A stretch of 64,000 nt of DNA from Clostridia bacterium (GTDB lineage: Bacteria; Bacillota; Clostridia; Oscillospirales; CAG-272): assembly GCA_017547755.1 (NCBI GenBank), contig JAFYOX010000024.1, forward strand, positions 34,287 to 98,286. The letters are read 5' to 3'. This document shows positions 35,070 to 44,129 of the stretch, piece after piece (the first letter of the stretch is position 1; each line of letters starts with the position of its first letter). The notes under the pieces were generated by a model that saw only the letters and a list, made by a program, of their open reading frames with translations, made no database searches and was not told where the DNA came from. The position numbers and the translations under genes were made by a program.

Positions 35070-36653
35070 ATGGAATTCAGAAAATATGTAAACTGCAATA
35101 CCTGTGATCTCGACCTTGCACTCCGGGAAGGGATGCGTCCCATGCAGACCTTCTTTGACCCTACCCGGGATCACCTGCCTTTCTTCGGCAACGAAATGGC
35201 ACCGCACTGCCATAATTCCCATCATCCGACCTTCAGCGCGGCACACATTCCCGGACGCTGGCTCACGGCACTCCTTCACGCCGAAGAAGTGACCGGCATC
35301 TCCGTTTCTCCCGAAGCTGTGGAACATCTGCGGAAATGGGCGTTTGCCACACTGGAAAAGCATCCCATCGGGTTCCCGGCGTGCATGGATTTTGACAAAA
35401 TGGAATTCATCGATGCCACCGACCTGCACAATCTCCGTGAAATTATGCACGCGCTGTCCGCTCTTGTGAAATGGCGGCAGGACGATCACGCCGGAGAACT
35501 TGCACTCGGAGTCATCCGTTCCCTGAACCGGTTCTTTGATTTTGAAACCGGAAAATTCGATGAAGAATCCTACCGCCGTGAAACGGGAGCCGGTGTAATG
35601 TATTCCTGCTGTGCACCGTCGGAAGGACTTCTGTTTCCCGTTCATTTCGGCCGCTATATCGGTCCTCTTGTGAAATTCTGGCGCGCATCCGGAGAACCCG
35701 CGGCTCTCGAACAGGCACTCCGTCTGAAGGATACCTGCTTCCGCCATATTCTTCTGGAAGACGGCGATTACGATGCCGTACGGTTCGGCAGTCATACCCA
35801 TTCGACCACCGCAATGATCTCTTCTCTGGCACAGCTCGGCGATGTCACAAATGATCCCGAAATCTTCCGGCGGATCCACGCCTTCTTCCAGAACGGATTG
35901 CGGAAAATCGCGCTCCCGTTCGGCTGGTGCATCGAAGGCAATCACCGGAACGATCTGGTCGGAGAGATCAACAATACCTCCGACATCATGGAAGCATGTC
36001 TCATTATGGGTAAGCACGGCTATCCCGGATATTACGCCATGGCAGAACAGATTCTCCGGGCACATTTCCTGCCCGCACAGCTTCTTGATCCCTGCTTTAT
36101 CCCCGAAGATGAGGACGAATCGCATGCGGATACCTACCGCATGGCAAGCCGTTCCGTGGGATCTTTCGGATTCCCCACACCGTACGGTCACGAAGATCAC
36201 CCCGGCGCATGGATCTCCTTTAACTGGGACATCGTCGGCGGCGGTGTGAACGGTCTCTGTGAAGCGTACAAAAGCTGCGGTATTGCCGAAAACGGTCTCC
36301 TCACGATTCCTCTGCACTTTGCGGCAGACCGCATCACCCATACGGCAACCGATCCTTACCGGAACAACGGTATCATGACAGTCACCCCCAAAACAGACAA
36401 TCTTCGGATGAAAATCCGTATTCCTGTCCGTGCTTCGGTCAAATCGGTCAACGTTCCGTTTACTGCAGATGGGGAATGGCTGTATCCCGCGCCTGTGAAG
36501 GCAGGGGAAGCCGTTCAAATCTCCTTTGCGTTTGAAACAACGGATATCACCTACGATTTCCGCGGCAAGCGGATTCGTTACCGCTGGCACGGTGAAGAAG
36601 TAACCGGCGCAGACAACGCCGACCGCCGCCTGTGCTGGTTTGAGTCAATCTGA
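35070..36653 (+). CDS. Six-hairpin protein with GH127-like C-terminal beta-sandwich, function unknown
   Basis: 527 residues from ATG 35070 behind GAGGAAACC. The N-terminal two thirds is helical and reads as an (alpha/alpha)6 toroid: HNSHHPTFSAAHIPGRWL, FPACMDFDKMEFIDATD and ETGAGVMYSCCAPSEGL are conserved-looking. The C-terminus (about 430-510) resembles the sandwich of GH127/DUF1680 proteins (MKIRIPVRASVKSVNVP). The Glu-Cys-Cys zinc cluster of GH127 is not present in recognisable form; only a CC pair occurs. Third gene of the MDR-Gfo operon, so it may be a glycosidase or isomerase acting on the oxidised sugar. I do not recognise the family. Confidence 0.6.
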   Translation: MEFRKYVNCNTCDLDLALREGMRPMQTFFDPTRDHLPFFGNEMAPHCHNSHHPTFSAAHIPGRWLTALLHAEEVTGISVSPEAVEHLRKWAFATLEKHPIGFPACMDFDKMEFIDATDLHNLREIMHALSALVKWRQDDHAGELALGVIRSLNRFFDFETGKFDEESYRRETGAGVMYSCCAPSEGLLFPVHFGRYIGPLVKFWRASGEPAALEQALRLKDTCFRHILLEDGDYDAVRFGSHTHSTTAMISSLAQLGDVTNDPEIFRRIHAFFQNGLRKIALPFGWCIEGNHRNDLVGEINNTSDIMEACLIMGKHGYPGYYAMAEQILRAHFLPAQLLDPCFIPEDEDESHADTYRMASRSVGSFGFPTPYGHEDHPGAWISFNWDIVGGGVNGLCEAYKSCGIAENGLLTIPLHFAADRITHTATDPYRNNGIMTVTPKTDNLRMKIRIPVRASVKSVNVPFTADGEWLYPAPVKAGEAVQISFAFETTDITYDFRGKRIRYRWHGEEVTGADNADRRLCWFESI

Positions 36654-36668
36654 ACATAAACAACATCT

Positions 36669-36696
36669 AAAAAGAGATCCCGCAGATCTCTTTTTT
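36669..36696. terminator. Bidirectional terminator
   Basis: AAAAAGAGATC (36669-36679) pairs with GATCTCTTTTT (36685-36695), loop CCGCA. It serves the six-hairpin gene (plus) and the AraC gene (minus). Confidence 0.92.
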
Positions 36697-36700
36697 GTAT

Positions 36701-37549
36701 TCAGTATTTCAGTTTCCGGAATTTGTTCGGAGTCATTCCGGTATTCTGCGAAAACGAATGAATGAAATTCGACTCACTGTTGAAGCCCACCGTTTCCGCA
36801 ATCCCGGAAATACTCATGTCCGTCTGATGCAGCAGTTCCTTCGCGCGGTTCAGGCGGGAAATCAGAATATATTCGTAGGGTGACAGTCCGGTCTGCTGTT
36901 TGAAGACCCGTGAAAAATGCGTACTGCTCATGTATACCTGATCCGCAAGTTCCTTGACGCTCATACGTTCACTCAGATGCAGAGAAACGTAATCCTTCAC
37001 ATCCTGGATCAGACGTTCATACCGTCCCGGCTGATTTCCGGACAAACCGTCCGCCGAAAGCAGTTCCATAAGAAGCTTGTACAGTTCCAGAGAAAGTGCG
37101 GCTTCCGTCATCGGACTTTCCCCGCGGATGGCATCAAAAATCCGGAACAGACTGTTTTCCATCCGCCGCGGATCCCGGCACCGCACCGTACTCCCCGCAG
37201 TACGTTCGATCTCATGATACAGACTCAGACAGTTGCTCCCGCTGAAATGTACCCAGATGGATTCAAACGAATCGTTGGTGTAGTATTCATGATCCCTGTA
37301 GCAGTCTAAGATCACAGTTTCTCCGGCATATGCGGTACTGTGCTTTCCGTCCTTCACATAAGTGAACGAACCGCGAAGGATATGCGTAATGAGCAGACTG
37401 TCATAATTGCTGCGGATCAGATGATATCCCCGGACGCAGAAAAAATGTCCCGCACTGCCGGGATAAAAATGAAGTTTTTTCGCAATTTGTGTGGGGGAAA
37501 AGAAATAGAGATCCGAGATATCCAGAACACCGTTTTCCGTTGATTTCAT
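36701..37549 (-). CDS. AraC-family transcriptional regulator, divergent from the GH29 operon
   Basis: 282 residues from ATG 37547-37549, preceded by GGAGGCGGTTTTTT. The N-terminal cupin-like domain (about 20-150) would sense a sugar: RGSFTYVKDGKHSTAYAGET. The C-terminal double helix-turn-helix (about 185-282) has MSVKELADQVYMSSTHFSRVF and the AraC signature GIAETVGFNSESNFIHSFSQ. It has its own consensus-like promoter and faces the six-gene sugar operon across 241 bases. The operon promoter has no good -35, as expected for an AraC-activated promoter. Most likely the activator of that operon; the inducer is inferred to be L-galactose or L-fucose. Confidence 0.9.
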   Translation of the reverse strand: MKSTENGVLDISDLYFFSPTQIAKKLHFYPGSAGHFFCVRGYHLIRSNYDSLLITHILRGSFTYVKDGKHSTAYAGETVILDCYRDHEYYTNDSFESIWVHFSGSNCLSLYHEIERTAGSTVRCRDPRRMENSLFRIFDAIRGESPMTEAALSLELYKLLMELLSADGLSGNQPGRYERLIQDVKDYVSLHLSERMSVKELADQVYMSSTHFSRVFKQQTGLSPYEYILISRLNRAKELLHQTDMSISGIAETVGFNSESNFIHSFSQNTGMTPNKFRKLKY

Positions 37550-37614
37550 AAAAAACCGCCTCCGTGATGAAAAACTCCAAATCAATCACCGTCATTGAAG
37601 TCTTTTATGTATAT

Positions 37615-37644
37615 ATTATAAGATATTTTCCTGTATATTGTCAA
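37615..37644 (-). promoter_or_regulatory. sigma-A promoter of the AraC gene
   Basis: Minus strand: TTGACA (37639-37644), 18-base spacer, TATAAT (37615-37620), 66 bases upstream of the ATG. Confidence 0.8.
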
Positions 37645-37734
37645 TAGAAATTCCGCAGACGGCGGCACATCGGATACGGTAGGATTTTGATATTTTGTGG
37701 TTGTTTTTCTCATGTAATTCCGTCATTGATACGA

Positions 37735-37740
37735 TATAAT
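37735..37740 (+). promoter_or_regulatory. -10 box of the GH29/L-galactose operon, weak -35
   Basis: TATAAT at 37735-37740 lies 50 bases before the ATG at 37791. At 17-18 bases upstream the sequence is ATGTAA/CATGTA, far from TTGACA, and there is no TG extension. This suggests dependence on an activator bound within 37645-37715. Confidence 0.6.
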
Positions 37741-37790
37741 GAAGACAGCTCACACGAACGTTTTATTTCTCTCAAAGAAAGGATCTCATT

Positions 37791-39209
37791 ATGGAAAACA
37801 ACTTCAACGCTTCCTTCGAATCTCTGTACAATTACAAAGTGCCGGATTGGTTCCGCGACGTCAAGTTCGGTATCTGGAGCCACTGGGGACCGCAGTCCGT
37901 TCCGATGTACGGCGACTGGTACGCAAAAAACATGTATATCGAAGGATCCGAACAGTACCGGTACCATGTACGCCATTATGGTCACCCGTCCAAGTTCGGT
38001 TACAAGGACATCTGTGCTCTGTGGAAAGCTGAAAAATTCGATGCAGACGAACTGATGGCACTGTACTACAGAGCGGGCGCTCGTTACTTTGTAGCACAGG
38101 CAACCCATCACGATCATTTCTTCAACTATGACTCCGACGTCAACCGCTTCAATTCCGTCAAAGTAGGTCCCGGACGCGATATCTGCGGCGAATGGAAAGC
38201 TGCTGCGGACAAGTACAATATGCCGTTCGGTCTGACGGAACATCTTGCGGCTTCCTTCTCCTGGTGGCACCACAACAAGGACTGCGACAAGACCGGTCCG
38301 TACGCAGGAGTTCCTTATGACGGAAACGATCCCGAATACCGTGATTTCTACTACGACAACTACGAACATACCACCGGACATTCTCCGTGGCTGACCGAAA
38401 ATGCCGACTTCCAGGATTACTGGCTGACTGCAGTCAAGGAAATGATCGATAAGTACCACCCGGATCTTCTGTATTCCGACAGCGAACTGCCCTTCGGCAA
38501 CGACGGATACGCACACGGTCTGGAAGCAGTTTCCTATTACTACAACGATTCCATCGCAAAGAACGGTTACAACAAGGCTGTCTACACGCAGAAGAACCGT
38601 GACGCGAAGATTTTCAAAGTCGGCGTTCTCGACATCGAAAAGAGCCAGCTCCCCGGCATTCAGGAAGATCCGTGGGAAACTGACACCTGCATCGGCAACT
38701 GGTTCTATGACGTCCGTCAGACCTATAAGAAGCCCGGTCATATCATCGAAATGCTGGTCGACATCATCTCCAAGAACGGTACCATGCTTCTCAACATCCT
38801 GCAGCGTCCCGACGGTACCATCGACGAATGGGAACGCTGGACTCTTGAAGAAATCGGTACCTGGTTCGACGTTGCCGCAGAAGGCGTCTACGCATCCAGA
38901 CCGTGGCGCGTATACGGAGAAGGGGAATCCAAGGTCATCATCGACGGTTTCCGTGAATCCGAAGTTGCATGGGGGCCCTCCGACTATCGCTTCACCTGCA
39001 AGGGCAAGGACGTTTACGCATTCATGATGTGCGCTCCGGAAAACCGCCGTGCAGTTCTCAAGTCCTTCGTGGAAGATACCGTCGAAAAGGTAACGCTTCT
39101 CGGTTACGGTGAAGTGCCGTTCGCACAGAATTTCGGTATTCTTACCGTATCTCTTCCCGAAAATCTTCCTACGCAGTACACCAACTGTCTGAAGGTCACC
39201 CTCGCATAA
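37791..39209 (+). CDS. GH29 alpha-L-fucosidase/alpha-L-galactosidase
   Basis: 472 residues, cytoplasmic. GH29 features in order: WFRDVKFGIWSHWG near the N-terminus, ARYFVAQATHHDHF, and the nucleophile D230 in PDLLYSDSELPF. LLNILQRPDGTIDEWE is the late barrel motif, followed by a C-terminal beta-sandwich (about 365-472). GH29 enzymes release alpha-L-fucose by retention, and some prefer or accept alpha-L-galactose, which differs only in its C6 hydroxyl. The downstream genes encode L-galactonate and altronate steps, so L-galactose is the better predicted product. First gene of a six-gene operon; AAAGGATCTCATT precedes the ATG. Confidence 0.92.
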   Translation: MENNFNASFESLYNYKVPDWFRDVKFGIWSHWGPQSVPMYGDWYAKNMYIEGSEQYRYHVRHYGHPSKFGYKDICALWKAEKFDADELMALYYRAGARYFVAQATHHDHFFNYDSDVNRFNSVKVGPGRDICGEWKAAADKYNMPFGLTEHLAASFSWWHHNKDCDKTGPYAGVPYDGNDPEYRDFYYDNYEHTTGHSPWLTENADFQDYWLTAVKEMIDKYHPDLLYSDSELPFGNDGYAHGLEAVSYYYNDSIAKNGYNKAVYTQKNRDAKIFKVGVLDIEKSQLPGIQEDPWETDTCIGNWFYDVRQTYKKPGHIIEMLVDIISKNGTMLLNILQRPDGTIDEWERWTLEEIGTWFDVAAEGVYASRPWRVYGEGESKVIIDGFRESEVAWGPSDYRFTCKGKDVYAFMMCAPENRRAVLKSFVEDTVEKVTLLGYGEVPFAQNFGILTVSLPENLPTQYTNCLKVTLA

Positions 39210-39219
39210 GGAGGAACTC

Positions 39220-40425
39220 ATGAAAACTTACGGTACATATTTTCAGAATGATCCGGCTCATCCTCTCCGTTACGGAGAGGTGAATCTGATCAATCCCCTG
39301 CGGAAGCGTCTGCGCGGAGAAGAAGAAAAGGAAGGCATTGCCGCTCATCCGGTCTTCTGCGGTTTCTGCGGAACGGACTACGAACTGATGCGCATGGGCA
39401 GAGACGGAAAACTCGGCGCAAAATTCCCGGCAGGCGAAAAACGTCTGATCAACGGTCACGAAGGTGTCGTCTGGGTTCCTTCCGAAAACCGCTTTGCCGT
39501 TGTTCTGATCCGCGGCGGCGACAGCTACGACCCGACCCGCTATACGGAAGACGAAACCTACTTCGAATATGGCTGTGACCAGGCGGACGGCATCTTCTGC
39601 GACAAGGGATATTTCCATCCGGATATGCTTCTGCGTCTTCCCGCACAGTATGACGGATGCACAAAGCTTCCTCTCTCTGCGGCAAAGCGTCTTTCCTTCG
39701 CGGATCCCTATGCCTGCGCCGTTTTCCAGCTTGAACGTATGGAAGACCTCGGTTCCGCGCACAATTTCCGTGTGGAAATGGCAAAACATAAGTGTTCCGA
39801 AGAAGAAGCACGCAAAATTGCAGAAAACAGCATCTTTGAAAAAACGGTTGTTTTCGGTCTCGGCATGACCGGTCTCTTTATGGCGGATCAGATCCGCCGC
39901 AGTCATCCGTCCGCGAACATCCTGTTCGTCGGCAGAAGTCCCGAAACCAGCCGCAAGGTCGTATTCTCCAAGGAAATCGCGCAGGCGGATTACCTCTGCA
40001 CCGACGGCATGAACGAAGACCAGACCGCAGCGGCGATCATCGAAGCACTCGGCGGACGTGCAACGCTCTTCATCGGATGCAGCGGCAGTGCTGTGGAACA
40101 CCGGATCGCGTTCGAAAAGAAAGTTCTCGGCTGCAACGGCATTTACAACAGCTTCTCCCTCGGACCGGTTGTCGGATTCGACACCATGCCGTTCGGCTTC
40201 GAAAACCATCTCATCTTTGCCTCCATCAATTTCCGTCAGTCCCACATGGAAAAGGCAATCGAAATTCTCGCCGAAAGCCGTTACGACGAAATCGTCGAAC
40301 TGATCGACCGTGATGAATTCACCCGCGATCCCATCGACGCCTACGAAAATAAAATTTACTGCAAGGGTGCGCCGCTGAAAACCGGCGTGATCTGGAACAA
40401 AGACTATATCGAGGAGGATCAGTGA
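39220..40425 (+). CDS. Sugar 1-dehydrogenase-like MDR (candidate L-galactose dehydrogenase)
   Basis: 401 residues of the glucose 1-dehydrogenase branch of the MDR superfamily. The catalytic zinc site reads FCGFCGTDYEL (C47, C50) and INGHEGVV (H80-E81), close to the CGTD...GHE of archaeal sugar dehydrogenases. VVFGLGMTGLFMADQI is the nucleotide-binding motif. The four-Cys structural lobe is absent. Family members oxidise the anomeric hydroxyl of aldoses to the lactone with NAD(P). Placed 10 bases after GH29 with AAGGAGGAACTC before its ATG. With the lactonase at the operon's end it would form the first two steps of a non-phosphorylating aldose pathway. Confidence 0.78.
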   Translation: MKTYGTYFQNDPAHPLRYGEVNLINPLRKRLRGEEEKEGIAAHPVFCGFCGTDYELMRMGRDGKLGAKFPAGEKRLINGHEGVVWVPSENRFAVVLIRGGDSYDPTRYTEDETYFEYGCDQADGIFCDKGYFHPDMLLRLPAQYDGCTKLPLSAAKRLSFADPYACAVFQLERMEDLGSAHNFRVEMAKHKCSEEEARKIAENSIFEKTVVFGLGMTGLFMADQIRRSHPSANILFVGRSPETSRKVVFSKEIAQADYLCTDGMNEDQTAAAIIEALGGRATLFIGCSGSAVEHRIAFEKKVLGCNGIYNSFSLGPVVGFDTMPFGFENHLIFASINFRQSHMEKAIEILAESRYDEIVELIDRDEFTRDPIDAYENKIYCKGAPLKTGVIWNKDYIEEDQ

Positions 40426-40426
40426 T

Positions 40427-41446
40427 ATGAAAGCCATCGTGATCCCGAAACCGTATGAAATCGAAATCCGCGATCTCCCCATGCCGGAAGTAAAAGAAGG
40501 CGAAGCCCTTCTTCGCGTCCGCTGTGTCGGGATCTGCGGAGCGGACGTTGCCTCCTACACCGGCAATCAGCCGTTTACCACCTATCCGCGTATCCCCGGA
40601 CATGAATTTTCTGCGGAAATCGTGGAAATTCCGGACAATGACAAGGGTCTGAAGCCGGGAGATATCGTTACCTGCAATCCCTACTTCAACTGCGGAACCT
40701 GCTATTCCTGCCGCCGCGGTCATGTCAACTGCTGTACCGACAACCAGACCATGGGCGTACAGCGCGACGGTGCGTTCTGCGAATACATCGCAATGCCGGT
40801 CGACCGTATTTTCCCCGGTATGGGACTGTCTCCGGAAGAACTCGCACTCATCGAACCGTTTTCCATCTCCCGTCACGCCGTTTCCCGTGCGGAAATCAAA
40901 CCGACGGACAATGTTCTGATCGTCGGTGCCGGCCCGATCGGTCTCTTCGCCCTTCTTGCGGCAAAGCATACGGCAGGCAGAATCGCCGTTGCGGACATCC
41001 TTGACAACCGCCTTGAACTCGCTTCCGCTTACGGTGCGGACAGTGTGATCAACACAAAAACCGGCGATCTCGCCGCATTCACGGAAGAATTCACCGACGG
41101 CAACGGCTTTGATGTCTGCATCGAAGCCTGCGGTCAGCCGGAAACCTTCCTGATGTGCATCGATCAGGCCGCATTCGCCGCAAACATTATCCTGATTGGC
41201 AACGGCAAGCGGGAAACCTCGTTTGTCCATTCCGTGATCCTCAAAAAAGAACTGAACATTTTCGGCAGCCGCAATGCTCTGAAGCAGGATTTCCTTGCCA
41301 ATATCGAACAGGTCGCCGCCGGAAAAACCGATGTCAATAAAATGGTCAGCGGTATCTACCCGATGGATCGCGCCATCGAAGCCTTTGAAGCGCTTGCGAA
41401 CAACAAGGGCGATCTCGCAAAACTGCTGATCCGGATCGGAGAATAA
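40427..41446 (+). CDS. Zinc-dependent dehydrogenase, L-galactonate 5-dehydrogenase (LgoD)-like
   Basis: 339 residues, matching LgoD/RspB-type length. Catalytic zinc ligands: C37 in VGICGADVASY and H59-E60 in IPGHEFSAE. Structural zinc lobe: C89, C92, C95, C103 in FNCGTCYSCRRGHVNCC. Rossmann motif VLIVGAGPIGLFALL. LgoD of Escherichia coli oxidises L-galactonate at C5 to D-tagaturonate, which UxaB reduces to D-altronate. UxaB and UxaA homologues follow directly here, which is why I favour that reaction. A sorbitol/xylitol or 2-keto-3-deoxyfuconate dehydrogenase role is the alternative. GAGGAGGATC lies inside the upstream gene; ATG follows its TGA by one base. Confidence 0.82.
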   Translation: MKAIVIPKPYEIEIRDLPMPEVKEGEALLRVRCVGICGADVASYTGNQPFTTYPRIPGHEFSAEIVEIPDNDKGLKPGDIVTCNPYFNCGTCYSCRRGHVNCCTDNQTMGVQRDGAFCEYIAMPVDRIFPGMGLSPEELALIEPFSISRHAVSRAEIKPTDNVLIVGAGPIGLFALLAAKHTAGRIAVADILDNRLELASAYGADSVINTKTGDLAAFTEEFTDGNGFDVCIEACGQPETFLMCIDQAAFAANIILIGNGKRETSFVHSVILKKELNIFGSRNALKQDFLANIEQVAAGKTDVNKMVSGIYPMDRAIEAFEALANNKGDLAKLLIRIGE

Positions 41447-41448
41447 TC

Positions 41449-42771
41449 ATGCGTGAAACTATAATTCAATTCGGAGAAGGTGTTTTTCTCCGCGGATTTG
41501 CCGACTATTTTCTGGATATTCTGAACAAACAGGGTCTTTACGACGGCAAAGCCGTCGTGATCCAGCCCCGTCCGGGCGGAAAAGTCAAGCCTCTGCAGGA
41601 ACAGGACTGCAAATACAACCTCTTCCTGCGCGGCATCCGTGACGGTGAAGCCGTATCGGAACAGTACACCATCGGCTCTGTCTCCCGCTGTATCGATCCG
41701 TATATTGCATACGACGAATTTACCGCACTGGCGGAAAATCCGGATTTCCGATTTGTCTTCTCCAACACTACGGAAGCCGGCATCGCATTCGATCCTTCCT
41801 GCCGTCCGGAAGACACTCCGTGTCTTTCGTTCCCGGGAAAAGTGACTCAGCTTCTTTACCGCCGGTACAAACTGGGGCTGAACGGCTTCATTTTCCTGCC
41901 GTGCGAACTGATCGACAACAACGGCGATGCTCTGAAGAACTGCGTTCTGCAGTACGCAGTTCACTGGAACCTTGAACCGGAATTTGCCGTCTGGGTAAAA
42001 GAAAAGAATATCTTTGCCAACACCCTCGTCGACCGGATCGTCACCGGATATCCGGAAGCCGAAAAAGACACGCTTCTTCCTCTCGCCGGATTTGACGACA
42101 AGTGCATGAACACCGCAGAACTGTTCGGACTCTGGGTTATCGAAGGCAATTTCGAAAACGAACTTCCTCTGCAGAAAGCCGGACTTCCCGTTGTCTGGAC
42201 GGACGATGTATCGCCTTACAAAAAGCGCAAGGTACGCGTCCTTAACGGCGCACATACCTCTACCGTTTTCCCGGCACTCCTCTGCGGTGTCGAAACGGTA
42301 GGAGAAGCCATGAACGACACGCTGATCCGCGAGTTTCTGGGAAAAAATCTGTACGGATATATTCTCCCGATGCTCGGTGACACCGAAGAAAACAGAGAAT
42401 TCGCAAAAGCTGTACTGGATCGCTTCTCGAATCCGTACATCCGTCATCTCTGGAAGGCAATTTCACTCAACTCCGTCAGCAAATTCACCGTCCGCGTTCT
42501 TCCTACCATGACAGACTGGCGGAAGCAGAACGGTGAATGGCCGAAGAGTCTGGTATTCTCTCTGGCGTGCCTGCTGAAATATTATAAAGAACAGGAAGTA
42601 TCCGACAGCCCCGAAGCTGCCGCATATATCCTTGACAACGACATCCCCGCCATTCTTGCCAACTGTGACCTGTGGGGATGTGATCTCTCGGAATGCACCG
42701 ATGCGGTTCTCGAAGGAATGGAACGTCTCGCAAAAGACGCACGTGAGGCAGTACGATGGGCAATTTCGTAA
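41449..42771 (+). CDS. uxaB: Tagaturonate reductase (altronate oxidoreductase) UxaB-like
   Basis: 440 residues of the polyol-specific long-chain dehydrogenase family, close to UxaB length. The N-terminal Rossmann region starts IIQFGEGVFLRGFADYF, then FIFLPCELIDNNGDALK. The catalytic motif is KKRKVRVLNGAHTSTVFPA, with the Lys-x5-Asn-x2-His arrangement of mannitol dehydrogenase/tagaturonate reductase. It reduces D-tagaturonate to D-altronate with NADH. In galacturonate catabolism UxaC feeds it, but no UxaC is present; here the LgoD-like enzyme immediately upstream could supply tagaturonate. The last 16 bases overlap uxaA, so expression is coupled. Confidence 0.88.
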   Translation: MRETIIQFGEGVFLRGFADYFLDILNKQGLYDGKAVVIQPRPGGKVKPLQEQDCKYNLFLRGIRDGEAVSEQYTIGSVSRCIDPYIAYDEFTALAENPDFRFVFSNTTEAGIAFDPSCRPEDTPCLSFPGKVTQLLYRRYKLGLNGFIFLPCELIDNNGDALKNCVLQYAVHWNLEPEFAVWVKEKNIFANTLVDRIVTGYPEAEKDTLLPLAGFDDKCMNTAELFGLWVIEGNFENELPLQKAGLPVVWTDDVSPYKKRKVRVLNGAHTSTVFPALLCGVETVGEAMNDTLIREFLGKNLYGYILPMLGDTEENREFAKAVLDRFSNPYIRHLWKAISLNSVSKFTVRVLPTMTDWRKQNGEWPKSLVFSLACLLKYYKEQEVSDSPEAAAYILDNDIPAILANCDLWGCDLSECTDAVLEGMERLAKDAREAVRWAIS

Positions 42772-44129
42772 TTCATCCCGACGATACCGTCGAGATCTGT
42801 CTTGAAAACGGACAGAAATATGCCCGGCGCCGAATCGAGGCGGGAGAAGCCGTCATCAAATACGGCTATCCGATCGGAAAAGCCGTGACCGACATCGAAC
42901 AGGGAGAGCTTGTTCACTCGCATAATCTGAAAACTCTCCTCGACGGTGTTCTGGAATACACGTATACCCCGAAATTCCGTGACCGGCATGTCGATTCCGA
43001 TGAAACCATCCTCGCCTACGTCCGCGAAAACGGACAGATCGGCATCCGCAATGACGTTTGGATCATCAATACCGTCGGATGTGTGAACAAGACTGCCGAA
43101 ATTCTCAGCCGGGAAACCGGTGCGTTCGCATTTCCGCATCCGTACGGATGCAGTCAGCTCGGCGAAGATTCCGTCCGTACGATGCAGATCCTGTGCGGAC
43201 TGATCCGTCATCCCAATGCGGGAGGCGTTCTTGTTCTCGGACTCGGCTGCGAAAACAACAACATCGACGAGATGAAAAAAGTCCTTGGAGACTATGATCC
43301 CCGGCGCATCCGTTTTCTGAATGTACAGGACTGCGAAGACGAGATCGCGGAAGGGAAGCGCATCATCGGCGAACTGCAGGCGATCTGCGCGGATGACCGG
43401 CGCGAACCGGTTCCCGTATCCCGACTGGTGATCGGTCTCAAATGCGGGGGCAGCGACGGCTATTCCGGCATCACCGCCAATCCTCTGGCAGGACGGATCT
43501 GCGACCGTCATACAGCGGCAGGCGGCAGTGCCGTACTGACCGAGGTACCGGAAATGTTCGGCGCGGAACAAATCCTTATGGAACGCTGTGCGACCCGCGA
43601 AATCTTCGACAAAACCGTACGGCTCATCAACGATTATAAGAACTATTATATCGCTCACAACCAGCCGGTAAGCGAAAATCCTTCTCCCGGAAACCGTGCG
43701 GGCGGCATTACCACACTTGAAGAAAAATCGCTCGGCTGTGTTCAGAAAGGCGGAAGTGCGGTCGTCACGGATGTGCTCGATTACGGCGATACCGTCCGGA
43801 AACCGGGGCTGAATCTGCTGAACGGTCCCGGCAACGATATCGTCGCGATCACCAATCTGACTGCCGCCGGATGCCATCTGATCCTGTTCACCACCGGACG
43901 CGGAACACCTCTCGGTGCACCGGTTCCCACATTAAAAATCGCCACCAATACGGCTCTTGCGGGAAAAAAGTCCCATTGGATCGACTTTGATGCCCAGCAG
44001 ATCCTGGAGCGCGACTGTACCGACGATCTCTGGCAGTACATCCGTGAAGTCGCTGAAGGAAAGCCGAGCCGGAACGAACAGTGCGGCTACCGCGAAATTG
44101 CAATTTTCAAAGACGGAGTGACCTTGTAA
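42756..44129 (+). CDS. uxaA: Altronate dehydratase UxaA-like
   Basis: 457 residues, slightly shorter than E. coli UxaA. The N-terminal SAF domain (about 5-75) is followed by the D-galactarate dehydratase/altronate hydrolase domain with GQIGIRNDVWIINTVGCVN, FPHPYGCSQLGEDSVRT, GLGCENNNIDEM, GLKCGGSDGYSGITANPLAG and GRGTPLGAPVPTLKIATN. The Cys and His residues match the iron-binding pattern of the family. It dehydrates D-altronate to 2-keto-3-deoxy-D-gluconate. Homologues (split) also occur in the L-fucose locus of Campylobacter jejuni, so fuconate is an alternative substrate. It overlaps uxaB by 16 bases, and its stop TAA shares one base with the next ATG (TAATG). Confidence 0.88.
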   Translation: MGNFVIHPDDTVEICLENGQKYARRRIEAGEAVIKYGYPIGKAVTDIEQGELVHSHNLKTLLDGVLEYTYTPKFRDRHVDSDETILAYVRENGQIGIRNDVWIINTVGCVNKTAEILSRETGAFAFPHPYGCSQLGEDSVRTMQILCGLIRHPNAGGVLVLGLGCENNNIDEMKKVLGDYDPRRIRFLNVQDCEDEIAEGKRIIGELQAICADDRREPVPVSRLVIGLKCGGSDGYSGITANPLAGRICDRHTAAGGSAVLTEVPEMFGAEQILMERCATREIFDKTVRLINDYKNYYIAHNQPVSENPSPGNRAGGITTLEEKSLGCVQKGGSAVVTDVLDYGDTVRKPGLNLLNGPGNDIVAITNLTAAGCHLILFTTGRGTPLGAPVPTLKIATNTALAGKKSHWIDFDAQQILERDCTDDLWQYIREVAEGKPSRNEQCGYREIAIFKDGVTL

